From: Dactylosporangium sp040605635 | Lineage (GTDB): Bacteria; Actinomycetota; Actinomycetes; Mycobacteriales; Micromonosporaceae | Length of the DNA: 64,000 nt | Direction: 5' to 3' | NCBI RefSeq assembly: GCF_040605635.1 | Contig: NZ_JBEXDG010000003.1 | Location: 1-64,000, forward strand | The notes under the pieces: generated by a model | Database searches by the model: none | What the model was told of the DNA's origin: nothing | Seen by the model: only the letters and a program-made list of their open reading frames with translations | Shown: piece after piece, positions 33,987 through 43,956 of the stretch | How the letters are laid out: each line of letters begins with the position of its first letter | Numbering within the stretch: position 1 is the stretch's first letter | Position numbers and translations under genes: made by a program

Positions 33987-34493
33987 CTACTTCGACTGGC
34001 CGTCGAGGTGTGCCCATTCGGTGAGCTTCGCCGCGAGAGCCTCCCCGGCCGTCGGGCGTCCCTGCGGGTCGGGCGCCTCGCGGGCGACGACCATGATCGT
34101 GTCGTCGCCGGCGATGGTGCCGACGATGTCGGGAAGGCCGGTGCGGTCGATCGCGCTGGCCAGGAACTGCGCGGCGCCCGGCGGGGTGCGCAGCACGACG
34201 AGGTTGCCGGAGCAGTCGACGCCGGTCAGCAGCTCCCGCAGCAGCCGGATCAGCCGGGTCGGGGCCTCCTCCGCGGGGCGCAGCGCCCGCTCGCCGTCCT
34301 CCGGGATGAGGTACTCGCCGCGCACCTTCACGGCCCGCAGCTCCTCCAGGTCCCGCGACAGCGTCGCCTGCGTCACCTGGATCCCGTCCCCGGCGAGCAG
34401 CTCCGCGAGCTCCGTCTGCGACCGGACCGCCGACCCGCGGATCAGCCCGGCGATCCGCTCGTGCCGCGCCGCCTTCGAGACGGGTGTGCTCAC
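33987..34493 (-). CDS. argR: Arginine repressor ArgR
   Basis: 168 residues. N-terminal winged helix (SQTELAELLAGDGIQVTQATLSRDLEELRAVKV, split) and C-terminal hexamerisation/arginine-binding domain with GTIAGDDTIMVV. Arginine-bound hexamers repress the arg genes. GTG 34493 overlaps the argF stop (GTGA). It sits inside the operon it controls, between argF and argH. Confidence 0.95.
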   Translation of the reverse strand: MSTPVSKAARHERIAGLIRGSAVRSQTELAELLAGDGIQVTQATLSRDLEELRAVKVRGEYLIPEDGERALRPAEEAPTRLIRLLRELLTGVDCSGNLVVLRTPPGAAQFLASAIDRTGLPDIVGTIAGDDTIMVVAREAPDPQGRPTAGEALAAKLTEWAHLDGQSK

Positions 34494-35397
34494 GCCTGGT
34501 CCAGCAACCATGCGAGGAGTGCCTTCTGGGCGTGCAGGCGGTTCTCGGCCTCGTCCCAGATCGCGCTCTGCGGGCCGTCCATGACCTCGGAGGTGATCTC
34601 GTCGCCGCGGTGCGCGGGCAGGCAGTGCAGCACGATCGCGCCGGGGTCGGCGTTCGCCATGAGCGCGGCGTTGACCTGGAACGGGCGGAACGGTGTGACC
34701 CGGTCGAGCCCGTCGCCCTCCTGGCCCATCGACGTCCAGGTGTCGGTGACGACGACGTGGGCGCCCTTGACCGCCTCCGCCGGGTCGGTGATCCACTCGA
34801 CGCTGCCGCGCCGCCGGGCGGCCTCCAGGACGGCCGCGTCGGGTTCGAAGCCGGCCGGGCCGCTCAGCCGCACCCGCATGCCCGCGGTCACGCCCGCCAG
34901 GGCGTAGGAGTTGGCCATGTTGTTCGCGGTGTCGCCGAGGTACGTGAGCACCCGGCCCCCGGTCGAGCCGAGCCGCTCCCGGACGGTGAGCAGGTCCGCG
35001 AGGAGCTGGCACGGGTGGAAGCCGTCGGTGAGCGCGTTGACCACCGGCACCGTCGCGTGCCCGGCGAGCTCCGCGACCCGGGCGTCCACTCCTGCCCGGA
35101 TGACGATCGCCGACACGTAGCGGGACAGGACCTTCGCCGCGTCGCCGATGTCCTCGCCGCGGCCGAAGTGGGTGCTCTGCGCGTCGATGATGATCGGGCT
35201 GCCGCCGAGCTCGGCGATGCCGGCCTCGAACGACACCCGGGTCCGCAGCGACGGCTTCTCGAAGATGACGGCGATCGCCTTCGGCCCGGCGAGGGGCTTG
35301 AGCCCGTACCGGTCGGCCTTCATCGCCGCGGCCAGGTCGAGGATCTCCGCCTGGTCGGCCGGGCTCAGGTCGTCGTCCCTGAGCAGGTGGCGGGGCA

Positions 35398-35398
<1 letters not shown>
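34490..35398 (-). CDS. argF: Ornithine carbamoyltransferase
   Basis: 302 residues. Carbamoyl phosphate site KPSLRTR near 49-55 (Ser-Leu-Arg-Thr-Arg), HPCQ near 130, and the ornithine loop HCLPAHRG near 271. Makes citrulline from ornithine and carbamoyl phosphate. ATG 35398 overlaps the argD stop (TGATG) and its own stop overlaps argR (GTGA), so argD-argF-argR are translationally chained. Confidence 0.97.
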
Positions 35399-36560
<1,162 letters not shown>

Positions 36561-36564
<4 letters not shown>

Positions 36565-36650
36565 GCCGTCATCTCCGCTGCGCTCCGATGCCGGCATGCG
36601 CCGAACCTGTCACACGATGAGCGGCCCGAGCCGCTCCGCTGGCCGCTCAT
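36561..36650 (-). CDS. Bridging mini-ORF, RSG/RSAAE family (argB/argD junction)
   Basis: 29 codons from ATG 36650. The start shares four bases with the argB stop (ATGA, stop 36647-36649); the TGA stop shares four bases with the argD ATG. Begins MSGQRSGSGRSSC and ends RHRSAAEMTA. The downstream half contains CGGAGCGCAGCGGAG, the repeat seen twice at argC/argJ and in the sugar operon. It aligns with the other mini-ORFs by position of MSG, RSG, Cys and RSAAE. Translation is unproven. Confidence 0.4.
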
Positions 36651-37531
36651 GCGCCCACCACCATCGTCCCGAACCCTTCCGATGTGAACACTTCCAGCAG
36701 CAGCGAGTGCGGGACCCGGCCGTCGACGACGTGCGCGGCGGGCACACCGCCCTTGACGGCGCGCAGGCACGCCTCCATCTTCGGCACCATCCCCGACTCC
36801 AGGGTCGGCAGCAGCTCCGCGAGCTCGTCCGCGGTCAGCCGCGAGATCAGCGACTCCGGGTCCGGGTAGCGGGCGTAGAGCCCCTCCACGTCGGTGAGGA
36901 CGACGAGCTTGCGGGCCTTGAGCGCGACCGCGAGGGCGCCGGCGGCGGTGTCGGCGTTGAGGTTGTGCAGCACCCCGTCCGCGTCGGGCGCGACCGTCGA
37001 CACGACCGGGATCCGCCCGGCGGCGATGAGGTCCGCGACGGCACCGACGTTGACGTGCTCGACGTCGCCGACCTGGCCGACGTCGACCGGCTCACCGTCG
37101 ACGATCGCGGGCCGGCGCACCGCCGTGAACAGGCCCGCGTCCTCGCCGGACATGCCGACGGCGTGCGGGCCGTGCTCGTTGATGAGCCCGACGAGCTCCC
37201 GGCCGACCTGCCCGACGAGCACCATCCGGACCACGTCGGCGGTTTCCGGGGTCGTGACGCGCAGGCCACCCTTGAACTCGCTGGCGATGCCGAGCCGCTT
37301 GAGCATCGCCGAGATCTGCGGGCCGCCGCCGTGCACGACGACCGGCTTGATGCCGACGTGCCGCAGGAAGACCATGTCGGCGGCGAACGCGCGCTTCAGC
37401 TCGTTGTCGAGCATGGCGTTGCCGCCGTACTTGACGACGATGGTCGAGCCGGAGAAGCGCTCCAGCCACGGCAGCGCCTCGATGAGCGTGTTCGCCTTGC
37501 CCAGGGCGATCCCGAGGTTGCGCCCGTTCAC
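36647..37531 (-). CDS. argB: Acetylglutamate kinase
   Basis: 294 residues, amino-acid kinase fold. TIVVKYGGNAML and KPVVVHGGGPQISAML at the N-terminus, NADTAAGALAVAL near the C-terminal third. Phosphorylates N-acetylglutamate, the committed step, normally feedback-inhibited by arginine. GTG 37531 overlaps the argJ stop (GTGA). Followed by a mini-ORF that bridges to argD. Confidence 0.97.
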   Translation of the reverse strand: MNGRNLGIALGKANTLIEALPWLERFSGSTIVVKYGGNAMLDNELKRAFAADMVFLRHVGIKPVVVHGGGPQISAMLKRLGIASEFKGGLRVTTPETADVVRMVLVGQVGRELVGLINEHGPHAVGMSGEDAGLFTAVRRPAIVDGEPVDVGQVGDVEHVNVGAVADLIAAGRIPVVSTVAPDADGVLHNLNADTAAGALAVALKARKLVVLTDVEGLYARYPDPESLISRLTADELAELLPTLESGMVPKMEACLRAVKGGVPAAHVVDGRVPHSLLLEVFTSEGFGTMVVGA

Positions 37532-38703
37532 GACGAGTAGGCCGAGTTCTCGTGCACGTAGCCCATGGACAGGTCGTTGGTCAGTACCGTCGCGGCGGCG
37601 GCACCCGCGTGGAGGTTGACGGTGACCGTGACCGCCCGCGCGCTGAGGTCGACCTTGGAGCGGTCCTCCCCGGCGGCGCCGCCCTTGCAGATCCACACGC
37701 CGTTGATGGCGACGTCGACCTCGTCGGGCTCGAACGCGGCCTGCGTGGTGCCGATCGCGGCGAGGATGCGGCCCCAGTTGGGGTCGTTGCCGAAGAACGC
37801 GGTCTTCACCAGGTTGTTGCGGGCGATCGACCGGCCGACCTCGACCGCGTCGTCTTCGCCGGCCGCGCCGGTGACCTCGATCGCGATCTCCTTCGTCGCG
37901 CCCTCGGCGTCGGCGATGAGCTGCTCGGCGAGGCTCGCGCAGACGGCGGTGACCGCCTCGGTCAGCTCCTCGGGCGTCGGCTGGATCCCGGCGGCGCCGC
38001 TGGCCAGGAGCAGCACCGTGTCGTTGGTCGACATGCAGCCGTCGGAGTCGATCCGGTCGAACGTGACCCGGGTCGCCTGCTTGAGCGCGGCGGTGAGCAC
38101 GTCCGCGTCGGCGACGGCGTCGGTGGTCAGCACCACCAGCATCGTGGCGAGCCCCGGCGCCAGCATGCCGGCGCCCTTCGCCATCCCGCCGACGGTGAAC
38201 CCCTGTCCACTGTGGACAGCGGTCTTCGGCACGGTGTCGGTCGTCATGATGGCCTGCGCGGCGTCCGCGCCGCCGTCGCGCGCCAGGCCGCGGGCGGCGG
38301 CGTCGACGCCGGACAGCAGCTTCTTCAGCGGCAGCCGCTCGCCGATGAGGCCGGTGGAGCAGACCGCGACGTCGCCGGCGCCGACCGGGAAGCGTGACGC
38401 CCGCCCGGACAGCACGGCCGCGGTGTGCTCGGCGGTGGCGTGGGTGTCCTGGAAGCCGGCCGGTCCGGTGCACGCGTTGGCGCCGCCCGAGTTGAGGATG
38501 ACCGCCCGCACGATGCCGGCCCGGAGCACCTGCTGGCTCCACAGGACGGGCGCGGCCTTGATCCTGTTGCCGGTGAAGACGGCCGCGGCCGTCCAGTCCG
38601 GCCCGTCGTTGACGACCAGCGCCACGTCGAGCGCGCCCGCGGTGGCCTTGATGCCCGCGGCGACCCCGGCTGCCCGGAACCCCTTCGGCGCGGTCACGGT
38701 CAT
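37528..38703 (-). CDS. argJ: Bifunctional ornithine acetyltransferase / N-acetylglutamate synthase
   Basis: 391 residues. Self-cleaving Ntn-like protein; the cleavage/nucleophile site IMTTDTVPK (Thr near 152) separates alpha and beta chains. NSGGANACTGP and the FFGNDPNWGRILAA segment are conserved. Recycles the acetyl group from acetylornithine to glutamate. ATG 38703 is preceded by GGAGG inside the repeat element and overlaps the mini-ORF stop by four bases; a longer upstream frame is the mini-ORF region in another frame. Confidence 0.96.
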   Translation of the reverse strand: MTVTAPKGFRAAGVAAGIKATAGALDVALVVNDGPDWTAAAVFTGNRIKAAPVLWSQQVLRAGIVRAVILNSGGANACTGPAGFQDTHATAEHTAAVLSGRASRFPVGAGDVAVCSTGLIGERLPLKKLLSGVDAAARGLARDGGADAAQAIMTTDTVPKTAVHSGQGFTVGGMAKGAGMLAPGLATMLVVLTTDAVADADVLTAALKQATRVTFDRIDSDGCMSTNDTVLLLASGAAGIQPTPEELTEAVTAVCASLAEQLIADAEGATKEIAIEVTGAAGEDDAVEVGRSIARNNLVKTAFFGNDPNWGRILAAIGTTQAAFEPDEVDVAINGVWICKGGAAGEDRSKVDLSARAVTVTVNLHAGAAAATVLTNDLSMGYVHENSAYSS

Positions 38704-38789
38704 GCCGTCGCCTCCGCTGCGCTCCGGCGCCGTCCCGACTGACCGGCGACACGGTTCACGGTTCCTCCGCTGCGCTCCGGCCCGTTCAC
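38700..38789 (-). CDS. Bridging mini-ORF, RSG/RSAAE family (argC/argJ junction)
   Basis: 29 codons from GTG 38789, overlapping the argC stop by four bases (GTGA) and ending in TGA that overlaps the argJ ATG by four bases. Begins MNGPERSGGTV, ends GRRRSAAEATA. It contains two copies of CCGGAGCGCAGCGGAGG (reverse complements at 38764-38780 and 38711-38727), one read as GPERSGG and one, in another frame, as RRSAAE. The second copy supplies the GGAGG ribosome-binding site of argJ. Expression is unproven. Confidence 0.42.
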   Translation of the reverse strand: MNGPERSGGTVNRVAGQSGRRRSAAEATA

Positions 38790-39796
38790 GGCGCGATCCC
38801 GTCGGCGGTGAGCCCGGCACCCTCGGGCAGCCCGAGCATCAGGTTGGCGTTCTGTACGGCCTGACCGGCGGCGCCCTTGACGAGGTTGTCGATCGCGGAG
38901 ACCACGATGATCCGGCCGCTGTCGACGTCCACGGTCGCCTGCAGGTGAGCGGCGTTGCTGCCGAACGTCGACGCGGTGTGCGGCCACTGCCCTTCCGGCA
39001 GGACCTGCACGAACGGCTCACCGTCGTAGGCCGCGGCGAGGATCTCGCGCGGATCGGTGGTCCTGCGCGCCTTCGCCGTCACGGTGGCGAGGATGCCCCG
39101 GGGCATCGGCGCGAGGACCGGCGTCATCGACAGCGTCGTCGCGCCGGTCGCCTGCTTGATCTCCGGGACGTGCTGGTGCGCGCCCGCCTTGTACGGCGAC
39201 AGCGACCCCATCACCTCCGACGCGAGCAGGTGCACCTTGGCGGACCGCCCGGCGCCCGACGTGCCGGAGGCCGCGACGACCACGACGTCCTCGGGGTCGG
39301 CGACGCCGGCGGCGATCAGCGGCGCGAGGGCCAGGGTCACCGACACCGCATAGCAGCCGGTGTTGGCCACCCGGTCCGACGCCGCGATCCTCTCCCGCTG
39401 GCCGGGGAGCTCCGGCAGCCCGTACGTCCACGTGCCGGCGTGCTCGCCGGGGTAGTACTTCGTCCAGTCCGCCGCGGCCCGGAGCCGGAAGTCGGCGCCG
39501 ATGTCGACGACCTTCACCGACTCGGGCAGCCGCGCGGCGAGCGCCGCGGACTCCCCGTGCGGCAGGGCCAGGAACACCAGGTCGGCACCGGCTTCGGTGA
39601 GGACGCCGGCCTCGGTGGGCGCCAGCACCACGTCACGCAACGACCGCACGTGCGGGTGCACGGTGCCGATCTTCGACCCGGCCTGCGCGAACCCCGTGGC
39701 GACGGCCAGGTCGAGGTGTGGATGCCCGGCGATCAGCCGGAGCAGCTCCCCACCCGCGTAGCCTGACGCCCCAGCGACAGCGACTCGTATTCCCAT
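38786..39796 (-). CDS. argC: N-acetyl-gamma-glutamyl-phosphate reductase
   Basis: 336 residues. N-terminal dinucleotide motif VAGASGYAGGELLRL and catalytic Cys in VANTGCYAVSV near residue 147. Reduces acetylglutamyl phosphate to the semialdehyde. First gene of the cluster. ATG 39796 is preferred over ATG 39820: a -10 box TACAGT lies exactly seven bases before ATG 39796, pointing to a leaderless message. Confidence 0.97.
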   Translation of the reverse strand: MGIRVAVAGASGYAGGELLRLIAGHPHLDLAVATGFAQAGSKIGTVHPHVRSLRDVVLAPTEAGVLTEAGADLVFLALPHGESAALAARLPESVKVVDIGADFRLRAAADWTKYYPGEHAGTWTYGLPELPGQRERIAASDRVANTGCYAVSVTLALAPLIAAGVADPEDVVVVAASGTSGAGRSAKVHLLASEVMGSLSPYKAGAHQHVPEIKQATGATTLSMTPVLAPMPRGILATVTAKARRTTDPREILAAAYDGEPFVQVLPEGQWPHTASTFGSNAAHLQATVDVDSGRIIVVSAIDNLVKGAAGQAVQNANLMLGLPEGAGLTADGIAP

Positions 39797-39833
39797 GCGG
39801 TCAACTGTATCGCTATGCATCGCCGTGTTTCAA
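39797..39833 (-). promoter_or_regulatory. argC promoter with overlapping ARG-box-like sequence
   Basis: Minus strand TTGAAA (39828-39833), 18-base spacer, TACAGT (39804-39809), seven bases to ATG 39796. The spacer and -10 box read GATGCATAGCGATACAGT, containing TGCAT and ATACA half-sites spaced as in actinobacterial ARG boxes. ArgR binding here would block RNA polymerase and control the whole arg cluster. The promoter is well supported; the ARG box match is partial. Confidence 0.7.
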
Positions 39834-39860
39834 GCGCATTGCGGCGCGCATCACCCGCGA

Positions 39861-42584
39861 CTACTCAGGGTCGAGGACCCTGGCGAGCTGGGCGCGGTTG
39901 CGGACGTTGAGCCGCCGGTACAGGCGGGTGAGGTTCGCCTCGACCGCCTTGATCGACAGGAACAGCGCGCGGGCGATCTCCCGGTTGGTCGCGCCCGCCC
40001 GGACGAGCTCGACGATGCGCCGCTCGGTCTCCGACAGGCCGGCGCCGCGGCCGCCGTCGAGGCGGGCCAGGTCGGCGGCGGCGACCTCGCGCCACGGGTG
40101 CGCCTCGGCGGCGGCGTAGCGGCGCACGGCCTCCGACAGGGCCGCGCGGGCCGCGCCGCGGCGGTGGGCGCGGCGCTCCAGGCCGCCGAGCGTGTAGTAC
40201 GCCCGGGCGACCTCGAGCGGATACGGGTGGTCCTGCCACTCCTCGATCGCCCGGTGCAGCGCCTCGGCGCCCTCGCGGGCCTCGCCGGTGGCGGCGGTGA
40301 GCACGGCGCGGGCGCGGGCCAGGCCGAGGAAGACGATGGTGCGGTCGAGGTGCCTGGCGTGCTTGTGCACCTCGTCGAGGACCTCGGCGGCCTCCGCGCG
40401 GGCGCCGGCGCCGACGAGCGCCTCGATGAAGTCGGCGTGCCACGGCAGGACGCCCGGGTCGAGGCGGCCGAGCCGCTGGTCGAGGGCGTAGGCCTCGCGC
40501 ATCGCGTCGGCCGCCGCGACCGGGTCGCCGCGCAGCATGTGCACGAGGCCCGAGGACGCGTACGCGAGTTTGATCCAGTCCTCGTCGCCGGCGGCGAGGC
40601 AGGCGGCGAGCCCGCGTTCGGCGTAGCCGGCCGCTGCGGTGGCGGTGCCGCCGCCGCTCTCGGCGAGGGCGGCGACGAGGTAGCCGGGGCCCGGGGTGGT
40701 CTCGACGTCGACGTAGAGGCGCACGCATTCGCGGCCGGCGGCGACGGCGTCGGCGCAGCGACCGGCCCGCCAGTAGATGCCGGCGACGGAGACGAGGACG
40801 GAGGCGAGGTCGCGGACGGTGCCGGCGCGTTCGACGGCGATCCGCAGGGCCTCGATGCGCCGGACGGCCTCACCGGTCTCGCCCTTGAAGAGGCGGCTCA
40901 TCGCGGCGACCTGCCGGGCTGCGACGGTCGCCGGGGTCAGGGAGAGGCCGCGGGCGAGCTTGCCGGCGCGCTCGAGGTATTCGTCGCCCTGCGTTCCGAG
41001 GAGGATGTTGCCCTTCCAGCTGAGCACCTCGACGAGGCGTTCCATGTCGCCGCACAGCTCGGCGGCCTCCTCGGCGCGCTTGAGCTCGGCGAGCGCGCCT
41101 TCGCCGTCACCGTCGTAGTAGGCCTTGACGCCTTTGTACAGCCGGACGTGGGCGAGCAGGTCGGGGGTGTCGACGGCCTCGACGAACGCGGCGTCCAGCA
41201 GCGGCCCGGAGTTGGAGTGGTCCTCGCCGGACATCTCGACGAGCAGCAGCCGGGCGCCGATGCGGGTGCGCCGGTCGGCGGCGTCGCGCAGCGCGGCGGT
41301 CGCGTGCCGGCGGGCGTCGGCGGGCGATCCCGCCGCATACGCGTACTGGGCGGCGCTGAGCCTTCTGACGGCGCCGACGCCGGGGGTGTCGCGCGGGGTC
41401 CGGTCGGCCGCGAGCGCGGCGAGGTCGGCGGCGACCGCCGGGGCACCGCGCAGCCGGGCCGCGGACGCCGCGTCGGCGAGGCACTCGGCGAGGGCCTCGT
41501 CGGGCTCGGGCCGGGCGGCGGCGAGGTGCCTGGCCCGGTCGACGGGGTCGGAGACCGTGTCGGCGAGCCGCTCGTGGGCCTCGCGGCGGGCGGCGGCGGT
41601 CGCGTCGGCGTAGACCATCTCCCGCAGCAGTGGATGGCTGAAGCGGATCCCGCCGTCGGCGTCGACGTCCAGCACCGACGAGGCCAATGCGGCGTCGAGG
41701 TGGTGCTCGGCGATCCCGCAGCGGTGCAGCAGGGCGAGGCTCGGGCGGGCGGCGGCGGCGATGACCAGCAACGCGGGCCAGTCGGGCGCGGGGAGGAGGG
41801 CGAGCCGGGCGGCGAGCAGCTCGCGGAGCCGGTCGGGGACGGGCAGCGGGTCGGTGGTCGGGACGGGCGCGACGCCGAGCGCCCGGCCGAGCTCGACGGC
41901 ATACAGCGGATTGCCGGCGCTGGCCTCGTAGATGCGGTGCAGGTGGGCGCGTCCGGCCTCGGCGCCGAACCTGGCCCGGAGCAGGTCGGCGACGTCGCTC
42001 TCGGGCAGCGGCGGCACCTGCAGCGTGATGCCCGGTGGCGGGCACAGGTCGAGCCGGGTGGCGCGGTCGCCGTCGGGGACGCGCTCGGCGGCGAGGATGC
42101 GCACGGGCGCCTCGCCGAGCCGGCGGGCGACGAACCGGAGGACCTCGGCGCTGGGCTCGTCGATCCACTGCACGTCGTCGAGGACGAGCAGGACGGCGCG
42201 CTCGGCGGCGAGGGCGCGCAGCAGCTCGAGGACGGCGAGGCGCACGGCGAGCTGGTCGTGCGGGGTCGCGGGCAGGGCGCTGCGCAGCAGGGCGCCGTCC
42301 AGTGCCGCGCGCAGGTGCGGCGGGAGGTGCTCGGCGGCGTCGGGGGCGCCGTCGAAGAGGTCGACGAGCGCGAGATACGGCAGGTCGGCCTCGGCCTCGG
42401 CGGCGGCCGCGCGCAGCACGAGCGCGTCGGTCTCGCCGCCGGCGATGGCGTCGAGGATGGTGGACTTCCCGATGCCGGCGGGGCCGTAGAGCAACACGCC
42501 GCCGCCGCCCGTGAGCCGCTCACGGGCGTGAGCCAGGAGACCAGCGCGGCCGAACGGCGCGGCCGGCCAGGTGCTCACCACCAC
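39861..42584 (-). CDS. LuxR-family LAL transcriptional regulator
   Basis: 907 residues. Walker A YGPAGIGKST near 34-42, Walker B VLLVLDDVQWID, a large helical/TPR middle, and a C-terminal LuxR helix-turn-helix (LSETERRIVELVRAGATNREIARALFLSIKAVEANLTRLYRRLN, split, about 845-890). Large ATP-binding LuxR regulators activate operons in response to small molecules. Targets unknown. GTG 42584 is one of three adjacent GTGs. It lies upstream of argC on the same strand with 64 bases between; no mini-ORF here. Confidence 0.9.
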   Translation of the reverse strand: MVVSTWPAAPFGRAGLLAHARERLTGGGGVLLYGPAGIGKSTILDAIAGGETDALVLRAAAAEAEADLPYLALVDLFDGAPDAAEHLPPHLRAALDGALLRSALPATPHDQLAVRLAVLELLRALAAERAVLLVLDDVQWIDEPSAEVLRFVARRLGEAPVRILAAERVPDGDRATRLDLCPPPGITLQVPPLPESDVADLLRARFGAEAGRAHLHRIYEASAGNPLYAVELGRALGVAPVPTTDPLPVPDRLRELLAARLALLPAPDWPALLVIAAAARPSLALLHRCGIAEHHLDAALASSVLDVDADGGIRFSHPLLREMVYADATAAARREAHERLADTVSDPVDRARHLAAARPEPDEALAECLADAASAARLRGAPAVAADLAALAADRTPRDTPGVGAVRRLSAAQYAYAAGSPADARRHATAALRDAADRRTRIGARLLLVEMSGEDHSNSGPLLDAAFVEAVDTPDLLAHVRLYKGVKAYYDGDGEGALAELKRAEEAAELCGDMERLVEVLSWKGNILLGTQGDEYLERAGKLARGLSLTPATVAARQVAAMSRLFKGETGEAVRRIEALRIAVERAGTVRDLASVLVSVAGIYWRAGRCADAVAAGRECVRLYVDVETTPGPGYLVAALAESGGGTATAAAGYAERGLAACLAAGDEDWIKLAYASSGLVHMLRGDPVAAADAMREAYALDQRLGRLDPGVLPWHADFIEALVGAGARAEAAEVLDEVHKHARHLDRTIVFLGLARARAVLTAATGEAREGAEALHRAIEEWQDHPYPLEVARAYYTLGGLERRAHRRGAARAALSEAVRRYAAAEAHPWREVAAADLARLDGGRGAGLSETERRIVELVRAGATNREIARALFLSIKAVEANLTRLYRRLNVRNRAQLARVLDPE

Positions 42585-42680
42585 TGTTCCACCACGACGC
42601 CGAGTCTCTCCTGAACGCCACCGCGCCGCAATGTCTGCCGAACTGCCGCGGTCGTCCGGGCGTCGCGATGTTGAACACTG

Positions 42681-43895
42681 TCAGCGGAGCCGGTCGCAGG
42701 GCAGGACGGCCTCCCAGCCGAGCACCGGCCACTGTGCGGTATGGACCGTCACCCTCAGCAAACGGGGCTCCGCTTGGCATTGGGCGCGTGCGGCCGCGAC
42801 GGTCGTGTCCCAGCGCGGGAGGCCGTCGGTGTAACCGCCCGGTCGCAGATTGGCGATGTTCACCGCGGCCAGAAGTGTCGCCAACGCGACAAACGGGACG
42901 GTCCCGCGGAGGCTGTCGCCGGGGAGTGCCAGTGCGACCGCGGCGGCGATGTTGGGCAAGGTGATCAATACCAGGTACCGGCCCTCGGGGGATCCGTGCA
43001 CGGCGAGCTGGAAGGCGCCCGCGCCGGCCGCGAACCCGGCGAGCAGCGCCGCGAGCCGCCACCGCGGCCGGGTGAGGCGCAGCAGCGCGACGGCGACGAT
43101 CGCGGCGGGGACGGCCAGGCCCAGCAGCGTCAGGAGGCGGTCCGGCTGCGTGGCTGACTGCGTGGCCGGCTGGGTGAGCCACGCTTCGCCGAGGAACGAG
43201 CGCGGCACCCCCCAGCGCAGGTACATGTGGGCGACGTCGACCGGGTTCAGCACGGGCCGCTCCCCCACGTCCCGCCGCGAGCCGCCGAGCAGCAGCGGCA
43301 CCAGCTGCAATGCCGCACCGGGCAGGAGCACGAGGACCCGCAGGAGCGCGTCGCGGTCGCGGTGCCGGGCGAGCCGCAGCAGCGCGACGGGCACGAGCAG
43401 CAGCCCGAGGATCGAGTTGAGCACGGCGAGGGCCGGCACGACGACGGCGGCGACCCGGGCGGACGGCCGCGGCGGGGTCCACAGCAGCATCCAGAGTCCG
43501 GCGTACACGAGGGGGAACTGCAGCTGCGCGAGGGTGTTGGGCACGTAGCCCATGGGCACCGCGGCGGTGGCGCCGATGACCAGCGCGGCCGGGGTGCCGA
43601 GGCGGTCCCGGGCGGCGGCGGTCACCGCCACGGCGAGCAGCGCGGTGAGCACGGCGGCGACGGAGGCGTTCAGCGCGGCCGCCCACGAGACCGGGAAGAG
43701 GGCGATGAACGCGAAGCACGTGCGGGCCACGGTGTGGAAGTAGCCGTTGAAGGGCGTCGCGAAGGGTTCGTACCAGGGCAGGTTGAGCGCGTCGGTGAGG
43801 AACTCCTGCCCGTCCTCGGCCCAGACGCTGTTGAGGCCGCCCCGGAGCAGGCCGACGACGGCGAAGCCCAGCCCGGCCCAGCGCAGCGTGGTCAC
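42681..43895 (-). CDS. Polytopic membrane protein, possible GT-C glycosyltransferase
   Basis: 404 residues with about ten hydrophobic segments. The acidic pair in the first periplasmic loop (WAEDGQEFLTDAL), followed by NGYFHTVARTCFAF, resembles the loop of GT-C lipid-linked sugar transferases; this is the only clue to function. A terminator hairpin separates it from the sugar operon upstream. It may work on the same polysaccharide or glycolipid as those genes, but that is inference. Confidence 0.65.
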   Translation of the reverse strand: MTTLRWAGLGFAVVGLLRGGLNSVWAEDGQEFLTDALNLPWYEPFATPFNGYFHTVARTCFAFIALFPVSWAAALNASVAAVLTALLAVAVTAAARDRLGTPAALVIGATAAVPMGYVPNTLAQLQFPLVYAGLWMLLWTPPRPSARVAAVVVPALAVLNSILGLLLVPVALLRLARHRDRDALLRVLVLLPGAALQLVPLLLGGSRRDVGERPVLNPVDVAHMYLRWGVPRSFLGEAWLTQPATQSATQPDRLLTLLGLAVPAAIVAVALLRLTRPRWRLAALLAGFAAGAGAFQLAVHGSPEGRYLVLITLPNIAAAVALALPGDSLRGTVPFVALATLLAAVNIANLRPGGYTDGLPRWDTTVAAARAQCQAEPRLLRVTVHTAQWPVLGWEAVLPCDRLR

Positions 43896-43910
43896 ACCCG
43901 GTCAAACGAA

Positions 43911-43942
43911 CGGGCGCCCCACACCGTCGTGCGGGGCGCCCG
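43911..43942. terminator. Terminator hairpin after the sugar operon
   Basis: CGGGCGCCCC and GGGGCGCCCG (43911-43942) form a strong stem with a short loop, 15-45 bases downstream of the epimerase stop on the minus strand and just before the start of the next gene. Confidence 0.7.
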
Positions 43943-43956
43943 TCCTGCGGCCGGTG

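Noticed and set aside
32661..34907. Long plus-strand reading frame (748 codons) opposite argH and argR
   Set aside because: A shadow of the strongly supported minus-strand arg genes; the translation is Arg/Gly/Val-rich and has no domain.
39795..42614. Long plus-strand reading frame (939 codons) opposite the LuxR gene
   Set aside because: Mirror of the regulator gene; composition is typical of an antisense frame in GC-rich DNA.
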